A stretch of 64,000 nucleotides of DNA, taken from Apostichopus japonicus (lineage: Eukaryota > Echinodermata > Holothuroidea > Aspidochirotida > Stichopodidae). Below are positions 1-14,850 of the stretch, one piece after another. A model generated the notes under the pieces. The model did no database searches. It was not told the DNA's origin and was given only the letters and a program-made list of their open reading frames with translations. The DNA lies in assembly GCF_037975245.1 (NCBI RefSeq), contig NC_092569.1, forward strand, positions 11,286,501-11,350,500, in the 5' to 3' direction. How positions within the stretch are numbered: position 1 is the first letter of the stretch; each line of letters begins with the position of its first letter. The translations under genes were made by a program, and so were the position numbers.

Positions 1-2000
1 GAGCACCAAAACTATAAAAATTCAAACACTTTTTCTTTGCCCATTTTTCCCCTCAAAATACTGTTTTTTTAACATTAATTGACCTTTGGTGACCTCGGAT
101 CACATGACCGTTAAATTTGAAAATATTCCCCTATACCATTCGCAACTTGTCCCAGAATATCACCTGTGTCACACCTTGGCACTGGGAGTTATTGCACTAA
201 ATGTCTGAAAATTAACTTTGACCTTGTATAACTGAACCCACAAAGGTCACCTTGGGTCAACTCATTGAAATTTTTGAACAGTGAGAAGAGAATATAGCAT
301 CAAACTATAAATATTCAAACATTTTTTCTTTGCCCATTTTCTCCCGCCAAAATACGTTTTTTAACATTCACTGACCTTTGGTGACCTCGGATCACATGAC
401 CCTTAAGTTTTAAAATATGCCCCTATACCATTTGCCACTTGTCCAAAAATATCAACCATGTCACACCTTGGAACTGGGAGTTATTGCATTAAATGTCTGA
501 AAATTAACTTTGACCTTGTATAACTTCGCACACGAAGGTCACACGGGGGGGGGGGGGGGGTCAACCCAATGACATTTATGATCAGAAGGAATTTTTAACA
601 TCTGAAAATAGCATCGAAACTGTAAAAATCCCCAAAACACGTAAAGGTCACCAGAGGTCAAATTGAGGTCAAAGGTCACCCATATGCGGGTCGGCAATTG
701 GAATACATTGAAGCAACTGCCAACCCTAACGGACAATTTGTTCTCAAGTTATCGCAAAAATACTCGTTTTCTTATCATTAATTGACCTTTGGTGACCTTG
801 GATCACATGACCATTCGTTTGAAAATGTTCCCCTATTCCATTTGCAACTTGTCCCAAAATATCAACCGTGTCACACCTTGGCACTGGGAGTTATTGCACT
901 AAATGTCTGAAAATTAACTTTGACCTTGTATAACTGAGTCCACAAAGGTCACCTTGGGTCAACTCATTGAAATTTTTGATCGGTGAGACGTGAATATAGC
1001 ATCAAACTATAAATATTCAAACATTTTTTCATTGCCCATTTTCTCCCGCCAAAATACTATTTTTTTAACATTCATTGACCTTTGGTGACCTTGGATCACA
1101 TGACCCTTAAGTTTTTAAATATATGCTCCTATACCATTTGCCACTTGTCCAAAAATATCAACCATGTCACACCTTGGAACTGGGAGTTATTGCATTAAAT
1201 GTCTGAAAATTAACTTTGACCTTGTATAACTTCGCACACGAAGGTCACACGGGGAGGGGGGTGGGGTGGTCAACCCATTGACATTTTTGATCGGGAAGTA
1301 CCTTTGATATCCAAATCTAGCATCAAAACCAAACACTTTCTTTTTTGCCCGTTTTCTCTCAAAATAAGCATATTTTTTCTAATGTGACCTTTGACCTTTT
1401 GACCTTGGTTTCAGATGTAGTTTGATCTCCTGATTCCAAGAAACAAAACAACAAGTCTGTACAGCCATCCTAACTCGGACTGTAAAACTTTGACCCCATA
1501 TAACTTCGCACACAAAGGTCACACAGGGTCAACCTATTGACATTTATGATCGGAAGGTACCTTTGACATCTGAAAATAGCATCAAAACTGTAAAAATCCC
1601 CAAAACATGTAAAGGTCACCAGAGGTCAAATTGAGGTCAAGGGTCACCCAGATGCGGGTTGGCAATTGGATTACATTGAAGCCACTCCAAACCTTCACAG
1701 ACATTTTGTTTTCAAGTTATCGCAAAAATAGTTGTTTTTTAACATTAATTGACCTTTGGTGACCTTGGAAAAATAAATGTTAAGTTTCAAAATGTTACCC
1801 TAACCAGTTCACAACTTGTCCCAAAATATCAATCTTCTCGCACATTGGCACTGGGAGTTATTGCAGTTTTAATATTTTGGGTTTTTGGCCTCTATATAAC
1901 TGACCTTTGGTGACCTTCACAGGCACTAAAAACAATAGGGCTCACCTTCTCACTATGGCGGATCTATATACCAAGTTTGAGTTCAGTCCAACTTTCCCTT
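1..2000. repeat. Higher-order tandem repeat rich in AGGTCA half-sites
   Basis: The motif GACCTTTGGTGACC recurs at about 81, 373, 784, 1077 and 1751. Spacings alternate near 292 and 411 bp, giving a higher-order period of about 703 bp (81 to 784, 373 to 1077). Each subunit also carries a block reading CACTGGGAGTTATTGCA. No protein signal is visible. The array is cut by the left window edge and decays near 1.9 kb. It looks like a diverged satellite or a transposon-internal repeat. Confidence 0.85.
641..678 (+). promoter_or_regulatory. Repeat-borne cluster of nuclear-receptor-like half-sites (DR4, DR5, DR1)
   Basis: Four perfect AGGTCA half-sites lie at 645-650, 655-660, 666-671 and 673-678, so the spacers are 4, 5 and 1 bases. 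A second copy of the repeat at 1613-1646 keeps the same spacing, with GGGTCA as its last site. Direct repeats of AGGTCA with these spacings are classic binding patterns for RXR-partnered nuclear receptors. Whether they act here is unknown, since they are part of a repeated sequence. Confidence 0.4.
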
Positions 2001-2033
2001 GTTGAGTTACAGTGTACCTAAGCAAGCGTCACA

Positions 2034-2090
2034 GACGCACACACACACACACAAGCATACACCCACACACACACACCCACACACACCCTA
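2034..2090. repeat. CA-rich microsatellite
   Basis: Imperfect (CA)n with ACAC/CCAC interruptions at the right edge of the AGGTCA-rich repeat array. Non-coding. Confidence 0.85.
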
Positions 2091-2658
2091 ACCTGACTAC
2101 ATAGGTTCCTTTTGCTAAAGCAAGGAACCAAAAACAAGTTACAAAGTTGCTGGTAGGTGCTTGTTTGATAATTTTGGTTGGTTTCCCAAAGTACAGAGAA
2201 AGTCACTAGTGATAGGCTACTGTATGTGTACTGAAAACTATTCACTTCTTGTCAAGAATGTTAACTAGTTTGTACAGCAAAGCTATAGAAGAGTCTTCAA
2301 TTATTCATTTCTAAGAAAACAAAGCAAATTCATGATTTTTCCTTTACTCTGTTATGTATGGGATGCTTGTTATGTTAGCATAGACCAATAACCTCTTGTT
2401 TGGTTCTTACAAGTGTGGAAAGTTCCTATGAAACTCAATAGCTGTGAATGTTCAATTAAATTCAATACGTGAGGAACAATGAGCACTAGCTAGGTCACAT
2501 TTGGACAGGGTCAAAGCTTCCACTGTTGGGTAGCATTTCCCATCACAAGGAATTAAGTTTGGACCTTAATACATCTTACTTACATATTAAAATTAAACTT
2601 GGAAATGTCCTTTTAATAAGATATACTGAAAACTTGCAATGGATTTAATGATACTAAC
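2091..2658. other. Non-coding interval left of the EGF exons
   Basis: AT-rich sequence with no splice-flanked coding exon that I can recognise. If the EGF gene continues to the left, this would be intron or 3' sequence. Confidence 0.5.
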
Positions 2659-6879
<4,221 letters not shown>

Positions 6880-6880
<1 letters not shown>

Positions 6881-7620
6881 AAGGGATGAGAGTGACTTCC
6901 TACCGCATTTGAATAGGCGTTAGTATGCCTCCTATGGAGTTGTGACTGCGTATAGTGATGGTCGGCCAGTTACATGCCGTTGACGTTTACAATACACATA
7001 GAAGCTTCAGTGAGAGGGGAATTCCTATCCAGTTACTGTACGTGTTAGTGCTATCCGTACAAATGAGTGATGCATTCATCAACGACCAGTCACTGACATC
7101 TTGTTAGCGTGTGCGCTCTTTGTATTTACAAGCGCCGGGGAGATAAACTTCCTATCCAGTTACTGTACGCATTAGTGCTATCCGTAAGGGCAAGAGATCG
7201 TATATATAGGCAGTGATTATGTTTTAGGCCACAAACATAAACACATATATCCAATTACTGTACGCGTAAGTGCAACTGGTATGGAGGTGAGACTGTTCAT
7301 CAGCAACTAACCAAAGAGATACCGTTGACGCAAATATGTTGTACCTTTATGAGCTCTGGGGAGTTGGACTGTCTATTGAGATTCTGTAGTCACTGGTAAA
7401 ATTCATGCAGAGATGTGGTTGCCTAGGAAATATCGTTAGCGTACATATAATTTACCTATATTTACATGCAGGGGAAGACTTCCGATTGAATTATCGCACA
7501 CGTTGCTGATATGGTGTCCCTGCACTGAGTTGATTGTGAACTTACTGCCAGACATCAATGTATTGTAAACACTATAATATGATATACATGTATACAATTG
7601 GAAGAAGACTCCCAATGGAT
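6880..7620. repeat. Diverged ~100-125-bp tandem repeat
   Basis: The block TATCCAGTTACTGTACG followed by TTAGTGCTATCCGTA recurs near 7025 and 7150, with a weaker copy near 7248. Flanking diverged fragments share GAGATGACTTCC-like text on both sides. No coding signal. Confidence 0.5.
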
Positions 7621-8179
7621 AAAGTGTAAGGGTCAATGTTCTTAGATAAATGTAGATTAATGGTGGTTGGAATGTTCTGTTTGCTGCGGCAGTGCTACAA
7701 CAACTTGCCCTTTGGTCGATCAAAATGTTACAATGTCCCCTGTGTTCGCATGAGGGAGGGGTCAGTCAAAGAACATGTCCCCGATTTGACAAAATGTCCT
7801 AGAATGTTTAAATATCCCAAGATATTAATAATAATGTTGTAAAAAAAACAATTTGTCGAGTGTATGTATAGCGTAAGTTTAGTGTAAGTTCTGAAGTTGG
7901 CTATATCAACTCAACATCATTAAAATGTATCGTACTCCATCCATATAGGCTGACAAATAACAGGCATCTCAGTGCAATAAACAGAGATCGAACATGCATG
8001 AGCATCACTGATCTCCTATTACTGCTGTTATCACACATGAACTTCGCCAACTGTAGCCTTTGCAAACTGCAGGTACAAGTAGGCCTAGACCTTCAATTTT
8101 ATTAAAATTTATATACAAAAAGGAAATTTTTCAAAATAAACTTGACTATCACCATTTTGCTTTTGAGTACTGTTAAGCC

Positions 8180-8890
8180 CATACAAATTTCTCAAAGGGG
8201 ACAGGGACACACCTTCCCCCACATTGAGTACAAGAAACCTACAGATTTTGGTGGAGGTCAAAGGTCATGTGAGGTTACCAAGGGTCAAATTGTAAAAAAC
8301 CTTGCAAACAGGATATCTCAAGAAAGGAAACTTGGGCAGACCTCATACTTAGAGTGTAGAAGTACCACATTGAGTACAAGAAGCACATTATTTTTGGTGG
8401 TCAAAGGTCATTTGGGGTCATCAGAGGTCAAATTATGAAAAACTTGTTAACATGATAATGCAAGAATGGAACCTTTGACAGATCTCTTATTTGTTACATA
8501 AATGTACCATATATGTTACTATGTACCTATTACTGCTTTTTGGTGGAGGTCAAAGGTCATATGATCATCAACAAACACCAAACATTTACTTCACTCCCCT
8601 CAAACCTGTCTCTCTACACGACCGCACCTTCTTAAACATCATATCACAAGGGAAGCTTGGACAGATCGCATATTTGGCATGTAATTGTAACACATTGAGT
8701 ACAAGACGCCTGATGTTGAGGTCAATGATTGTTTGAGTTCACCAGGAGTGAAATTGTGAAAACCATGTTTCACACAATAATTCAACAAGGACAGATGTCC
8801 TATTGAGTTTGCTGATGTAACACATTTAGTACAAGAAGCATGTTGTTTAGGTCAACAGTCATTTCAGGACAGCCTGTGTCATTGTGACTT
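8180..8890. repeat. Diverged tandem repeat with DR1-type AGGTCA pairs
   Basis: The motif ATTGAGTACAAGA recurs near 8223, 8373 and 8693, with a variant near 8825. Units also share CTCAAGAAAGGAA and GGTCAAAGGTCAT. Two units (near 8254 and 8547) contain AGGTCA-a-AGGTCA, a perfect DR1 spacing. A related single copy sits at about 15045-15175. The open frames across 8142-8736 run through these repeats and are not credible genes. Confidence 0.7.
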
Positions 8891-8896
8891 CATTGT

Positions 8897-9480
8897 TTGT
8901 CACATCACACTGCTTTTCACTGTATTACTAAGATCAAGCATGTGGTACACCTAGGCCTCACATTTCACGGTGGTGCCCTTCCAACTGGCCTTGGTGCCTG
9001 TAGGAAATCTGATGTTTTTTCGGCCAAAAATGGTTGCCCTTTTTCTCCAATGGCCGCCGTGCCCTTTTTGAGATCCAAATTATATTTTATATCAGCTTTA
9101 ATAAATGGCACACGGCGGCAGCAGGACAATGAGTCAGGGTCAGAAATAAGCGGGGGCTACTGGGGATTCGCCCTTGCAAGTGCTAAGAATGCCCTCCTAA
9201 AGCACAATTGCGAGGGCGAATAAGAAAATAGAAATAAAAGGAAATCACCCTCGTAATATCAGGTGTCTGTGTAAAATTAATTGTGACATGTTTTTGCTTT
9301 AGCTAGGGTTTGCAGTAGTAACGCGCAAACAGTTCTCACAATCCTGCATACAATTTGAAGCAGTGCGGGAGGGTCGCGCACAATCACCAGAAACTTCTCG
9401 CACAGTCACTGGCAATTATAAAATACAGCCTCCACTAAGGAATTTCAGTACCAGCGACAATAACTTAAAATCCCCACAAA
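8897..9480. other. Non-coding interval, no gene recognised
   Basis: Low-complexity and repeat-like text. A block reading TTGCCCTTTTTC near 9035 resembles blocks at about 14088 and 14815, which points to shared repeat origin. No supported coding exon. Confidence 0.4.
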
Positions 9481-9484
9481 TCTC

Positions 9485-9890
9485 TGACCACATGGTAGCC
9501 TAACTTCACACTAAGTCAACACGGAAAACTTAACTAGCCATCTGTTTATTCGCAGTTGTGTCACAAACAAAAAATAAAAATATCCATGAAGAACTGCAAT
9601 CTTCGACCACATGTTAGCCTTACAACCACACTAAGTCAATGGGAAATGTAGCCTAAATTTGCAGCTTTGTTTACATACTTTCTTGCTGCTATCGTCGAGC
9701 GCATGGTAACCCAACACCACATGAAGTCAACAGGAATATCTAGCTTAAGTACAGTATCTCTTCATTAGCTGAAATTGTGATTCAGTTAGCTTGATCATCA
9801 ACTAAAATATCCGTGAAATACTGCAACCTTCGACCACCCTGTTAGCCTAACAACCACACTATTTAAGTCAATGGAAAATGTAGCCTAACC
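9485..9890. repeat. Four-unit ~120-bp tandem repeat
   Basis: Units start near 9489, 9607, 9700 and 9834. They share a GTTAGCCTAAC-like block, CACACTAAGTCAA and AATATCCRTGAA. It is the same family as the pair at 3370-3555. Confidence 0.7.
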
Positions 9891-10239
9891 ATCGGTTTGC
9901 AAAAAACAAAATAAAAAATGGCGGAGCTTTGTTTACGACTTTCAATTTGCTGGAAATTGGCAGTTGTTTGGAAGGTATGTGCTATGTCTTAAAGAGGGAA
10001 TGTTGTATTTTGCGTACACCGTTGCTGTGGCGATGGATTGAAGGTTTTAACTTTGATTCCTATTCAGCGGTATAATGGTTTCATATTTGGTGGTGAGTGA
10101 TTTTATCAACATGGCCAACGACAGCAGAACGATAGGACTACTAAGGTACATGCAGTCAGCGAGGGCATGGAGGGTATGACACTCACTGATGAATACAGTA
10201 CCAAATCAAATTTGACAAGATAAGCATTGACCTTTATCG

Positions 10240-11200
10240 GTACAAGAAACCAGGACAGACAAGAAGTCCAAGTAGACTTACCTGTAGACATTAACGAACC
10301 AAATATGAAAAAGAAAGCAACACTAAATAGCCAAAGTAGACACTGGTGCAGAAGGTAAGTTACTACCTCTACACACAAAATGTTATCTGACAAAATGTTA
10401 CCCACCACCACTAACAACAAGATAAAGACCAGTCCAAATTGAAGTATACAACGGGACTAATATAGCCCACTTAGGAAGCTGTTCGATTGACAGTATTGTG
10501 AATCAACAAAAGAGGATATAATTTAATGTGGTAGAAACAGTCAAACCTGTTATCATACCTGTAGGTCTTGACGTATCAGTACAACTCAAACTGGTAACAC
10601 TCAACTGTGACCTTACAATAGACAAGACACCGGATCAATAATACAGTACCAGTGACTTACTAAAGACATATCCCAGGTGATTTGATGGTATAGGAAAATT
10701 TAAGGAAAGTTCAACATAATTTTGACAAAGACATAACGCCTGTGATACGTACACCCTCTGAGACGCTGCCCATTACATATAGAAAATCAGATCAAGGAAT
10801 TCAGAGATGATAAGGCTAGACATTCTAGCACCGGTGACTGAACCTACAGACTGGGTATACAGTACGTGATACGTACACCCTCTGAGACGCTGCCCAATAC
10901 ATATAGAAAATCAGATCAAGGAATTCAGAGATGATAAGGCTAGACATTCTAGCACCGGTGGCTGAACCTACAGACTGGGTATACAGTACGTGATACATAC
11001 ACCCTCTGAGACGCTACCCATTACATATAGAAATCAGATCAAGGAATTCAGAGATGATTAGGCTAGACATTCTAGCACAGGTGACTGACTGAACTTACAG
11101 AGTGGGTATACGTGATACGTACACCCTCTGAGATGCTGCCCATTACATAAAATCAGATCAAGGAATTCAGAGATGATAAGGCTAGACATTCTAGCACCGG
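10240..11200 (+). mobile_element. Degenerate Ty3/gypsy-type retrotransposon, protease to start of RT (left part)
   Basis: On the plus strand, codons from 10336 read VDTGAEGKLLPLHTKCY, the aspartic protease active-site region (DTGA) of gypsy-type Pol. At 10681 the frame reads FDGIGKFK, the conserved linker just before reverse transcriptase, and further on LDILAPVTEPTDWV. Several in-frame stops (for example near 10411 and 10678) and small frameshifts show it is dead. No LTRs, gag or integrase were recognised. The RT-start segment is tandemly amplified here, and the rest of the RT continues at 17667 after a large insertion. Confidence 0.85.
10742..11200 (+). repeat. Tandem amplification (~124 bp) inside the gypsy RT start
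   Basis: Units begin GTGATACGTACACCCTCTGA at about 10742, 10866, 10990 and 11112. A fifth begins at 17695, beyond the 6.47-kb insertion. Units are highly similar and each covers the same RT N-terminal stretch ending in TEPTDWV. Since the insertion lies inside unit 4, amplification probably came first. Confidence 0.9.
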
Positions 11201-11806
11201 CATGTGAGAATCCGCCCTTTAGTAGCACGGACGTTCACTGATGGACACTGGCCGTCTCTGCACCATTCAGTGTATTAGTTTGGAAAGTGAGCTTGTATAT
11301 TATGTAACTATTTCCCTCTCAAGTAGCGTGATTCACCTTAGCCATGCACGCAAATTAAACATAATTTTTACGTTTGATGATTGTTTCATTATTTTAAGAG
11401 CCTTAGCTGGATCATTTATACCATATAGTGGTCGAATTAACCAATTTGATGCAGTATTCATCAAAATAGGTCAGTTTGAGAAGTTTAATTCTGATCTGAA
11501 CGTTCAAATTGTGCTGATCTCTCAGCGTGCACACTCCCTAGAAGAAAAACCCGCGCGTATTTCAGTTCCGGCGCGACCAGCGAAGCCCGGCGATCGTGAA
11601 TCTGATGCACTACAGCGTTGTAAACACTTTGACTTGGTCTAAAGATTTGGTCGCTATCAAGTTAAAATTGGAATTAAATGCCCTTATTTGTGTCTCGGCC
11701 GTTTGATCAAGTAGAATGGTACAGAAAAGACTTTGATTGAAGAGGTGAGTACTACGCTATGTAGCCTACAACTTCTAGTTAGAACTATGCTACGCTATCT
11801 AGCCTA

Positions 11807-11901
11807 GGCCACAGTCACTCGTACCGTTATGTAGGTGTATAGTATATAAACACGGAGATCATATACTATACACTTACATAACGTTACGAGTGCCTGTGGC
11901 C
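11807..11901. repeat. 95-bp near-perfect hairpin
   Basis: Left arm 11807-11847 pairs with right arm 11861-11901 (41 bp, about 3 mismatches) around a 13-base loop. Arms begin GGCCACAG and end near TATAGTATAT. It lies near the left end of the 6.47-kb element, as subterminal hairpins of DNA transposons or small inserted MITEs do. Confidence 0.85.
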
Positions 11902-12154
11902 AAGGCTTGCCCTGTATCACATTCACATCACTCCAATCCTTGTTTCGTTTCAGGTTTGACAAACTTACTCATACTAAGCCAAGCATAGTCGGAACGTTAG
12001 TTAAGATTATCTAAAATGTTAGGCCTAAACGATTCAAATGCTAAGGAAGCTTAGATATAGGCTAGGTTCTATGCCTTGCCTTGCGCATCACAGAATTTGT
12101 TTGTGTATTATAGCATAGGCCTAGCCTAATACTTATAGTAATACTACTGAGAAC

Positions 12155-12235
12155 ACTAGCCGAGGCCTACTTGTAGTTGTATTGCAAGAACTACAGTATT
12201 AGCTTAGTCTAGAACTACAAGTAGGCTAGTGTGAA
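12155..12235. repeat. Imperfect inverted repeat
   Basis: CACTAGCC...TACTTGTAGTT at about 12155-12179 pairs with AACTACAAGTAGGCTAGTG ending near 12233, with a six-base interruption in the left arm. Smaller and looser than the hairpin at 11807. Confidence 0.6.
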
Positions 12236-13984
12236 TGAGTTAAACAATGTTTGGCCTGATGCTTTCTTTTCTGCTATTATTAGTTTATTACAAGTTCAAC
12301 TTGACAAAAATATAACTTATCTAAACTTACGAGGCTAGGCCGGGTCTTACTAGCTGTGACCTAGCCAAGGTGGAGCCTAATTAAAATCAGTATTCACTTA
12401 AAATCCGGTACTTTCCAAAATTTGTTCTCAGTTATTATCAATGAACAATCAAGGTGACTGATGTCTAGATCTGAGGTAAATTGACCAAAGGTGACCATAT
12501 TTGAATATCTGGCATATATAGGGCCAATGCCATTTTGATGCATGCACAAAGTGAGTGCATCCATCCTAGTAAACTCTAGGCTCTGACTAGGCTAAGCCTA
12601 GTTCCATGTGCCAGGTCAGTTTTTAGTCTTTATGGCTTGTGAGACTTTTGTATAGACCTACAGGAAAAAGCACTTTGCTTATCATAAGGGTTTTAAGTTG
12701 GGCTGACATATTTTTTACCTAACGATAATTAGTAGTTGTTCTGAAGCCACATTGCAGATAAACTAATTGTTCTGTTTAATAACAAAATACCAAGATCTCT
12801 CGCTTTATGGCAAGGGGCACAATTCTCAAGAGTAAACAGCCACCAACAAGTTTTTAACAAATGAGCTAAATGATCAATTTACAGGAGGAGGAGGCTTGTG
12901 ACTACCACTGCACTCTATTGTACGGTATATATAATTTTAAATTTTGGGCTCAAATCCCTTTCAATTAATGCATGACATCGCACACCCCGCCTCTCCATTC
13001 TCCACTTTTGAAAAAGGATTGTATCTTGTGACCATAATGCAGCAGGACAGTTCGATTGCAAGGGGGGGGGGGGGGATATTTCAATGAAAAACATGGGCAA
13101 TGTATTGTTATCTCTGGTAGGGTCAAATAGAACCCATTCATTAATGAGACACCATATTGACTTTTACTTTTCACATGGCACAGTTGAGAACTACACAGTT
13201 GGCACAGTTGAGTTGAGTACCACAAAAATCTTCAGACAAATCATTACAACCCCACCCCTACCAACCTAATTGAATTGGGCCCATACAAAAGAAAACTTTG
13301 AAACTAAAAGCCAAGTCACAGATTATGATCTTTACCCACTGTTCATTTATTGCTTGTTTTTCTTGTAGAACTAACTGTTGGCCTTGAGAGGAATAGAGAA
13401 GGAGAAAGTAAAAAAGGAGCAAAGCTGAGCAAATCCAGAAACAAAGTAGACGCTCCACTTCTGAAGAAGTGAGTTGTGACAGAAAAGTTCTGTCATGGAT
13501 GGCAGAAAACTATGTGGAAGAATGTCCTGTCGTTCTCCATTTCCCGGTAGTAGCCAGAGCTTGAAAGGCCAACAAAGTGGTTGGAAGGCTTCAACTACCA
13601 GCGCATAAACTGCCTGACAAAAGTACAGGTGATGGCACTCCTTCAAATACAAGGTGCAGATGTAATGTTAAAAAACAAAACAGCATTAAGGATAAACTTT
13701 TGGATGGGTTTATGGAGTCGAGGAAACTAATATTTTCATTTGCATGTGACCCATTTTATTGAGACAATGAAGATAGTACATACCATCTCGTGCAGTGTGA
13801 GGATCATGGCTTTCATTTTATTTGCCAGCAGTCAACCACCATGCAACACCTTCCTTTCCTCTTAAGTTTAAATACCCTAAGAATAGGCTGCTTTAGTGTT
13901 ATTGGATTATACAACTATTGGCAGGACTATCCAACAAATAGTCTAACATAAAATTAAAATGTCGTTTGCATAAGGAGACTGTTA

Positions 13985-14850
13985 TGTGTGAGAGCTTTGA
14001 GGCAGCACAAACCACATGGTCACATGCTTTTCGTTTTTGCAGTCAATCGCTGAATACTGTATCATTGTGAAGTACGTAGGTCTGGTTGCCCTTTTTCACA
14101 CTGAAGGTATGGCAATTCTCCAAGTCAAGTCAATTTGCCCCAACCCTCCCCAAACCCACAAACCCATAGCTACGTACAGTACAAGTATGTTATCAAGACT
14201 ATTCTACAGTGAATCTCATTGAATGACACTAATGTCTGTAGGTTTATCCCAAGATAGGTGTATAGTAGTTAAGTTAATATGGTTTGCCTAAGGTATTGTG
14301 ATGCAACTGGAATAAGTGAGAGTGTGAAGGCAGCACACACCATATTGCTTGGTGTGAAGCTTTGCCACACACTCTTTACTGTTTCTGTTAGTGGCTTAAT
14401 AATACTTTGTAATACTTAAGGTCTACACTGGGGGCATATATCTAATAGATCAGTAGACTATACTGTATATGATATGTATATGATACAATATAGGTTTCTC
14501 TTAGTTATGAGAGTGTTAGTATATTTCAAGATATCACTAGTGTGTAGAGTAAGCAATAAACCACCCATCCCACCCCCCCAACCCAGAACAGGCTATTGTA
14601 CAGTAGGTTCATCAAATGGTACAAATGTCAGCAGGCCTACACAAAGAATAGCATAGGATTTTAATGTGGTGTGCAATATCAGGTGACTGATTCGTGAGAG
14701 TGTGAAGGTAGCACATACGGTCTAGTTAGGCTTCAAGCTTAGCCACATGCTTTTCATTTTGCAGTTAATGGCTGAAATATTGTATCATTGTGTAGATTTT
14801 GCACCACAGTATGTTGCCCTTTTTCACATTGAAGGTATGTCAATATATTA
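13985..14850 (+). repeat. Diverged tandem repeat inside the TIR element
   Basis: A segment with GTGAGAG, GGCAGCACA, CACATGCTTTTC, TGCAGT and TTGCCCTTTTTCACA occurs at about 13988-14110 and again at about 14694-14835, with a partial copy near 14318. No domain recognised. Confidence 0.55.

Noticed and set aside
11241-11642. 133-codon open frame near the left end of the 6.47-kb element
   Set aside because: No recognisable domain or splice context; kept only as part of the element.
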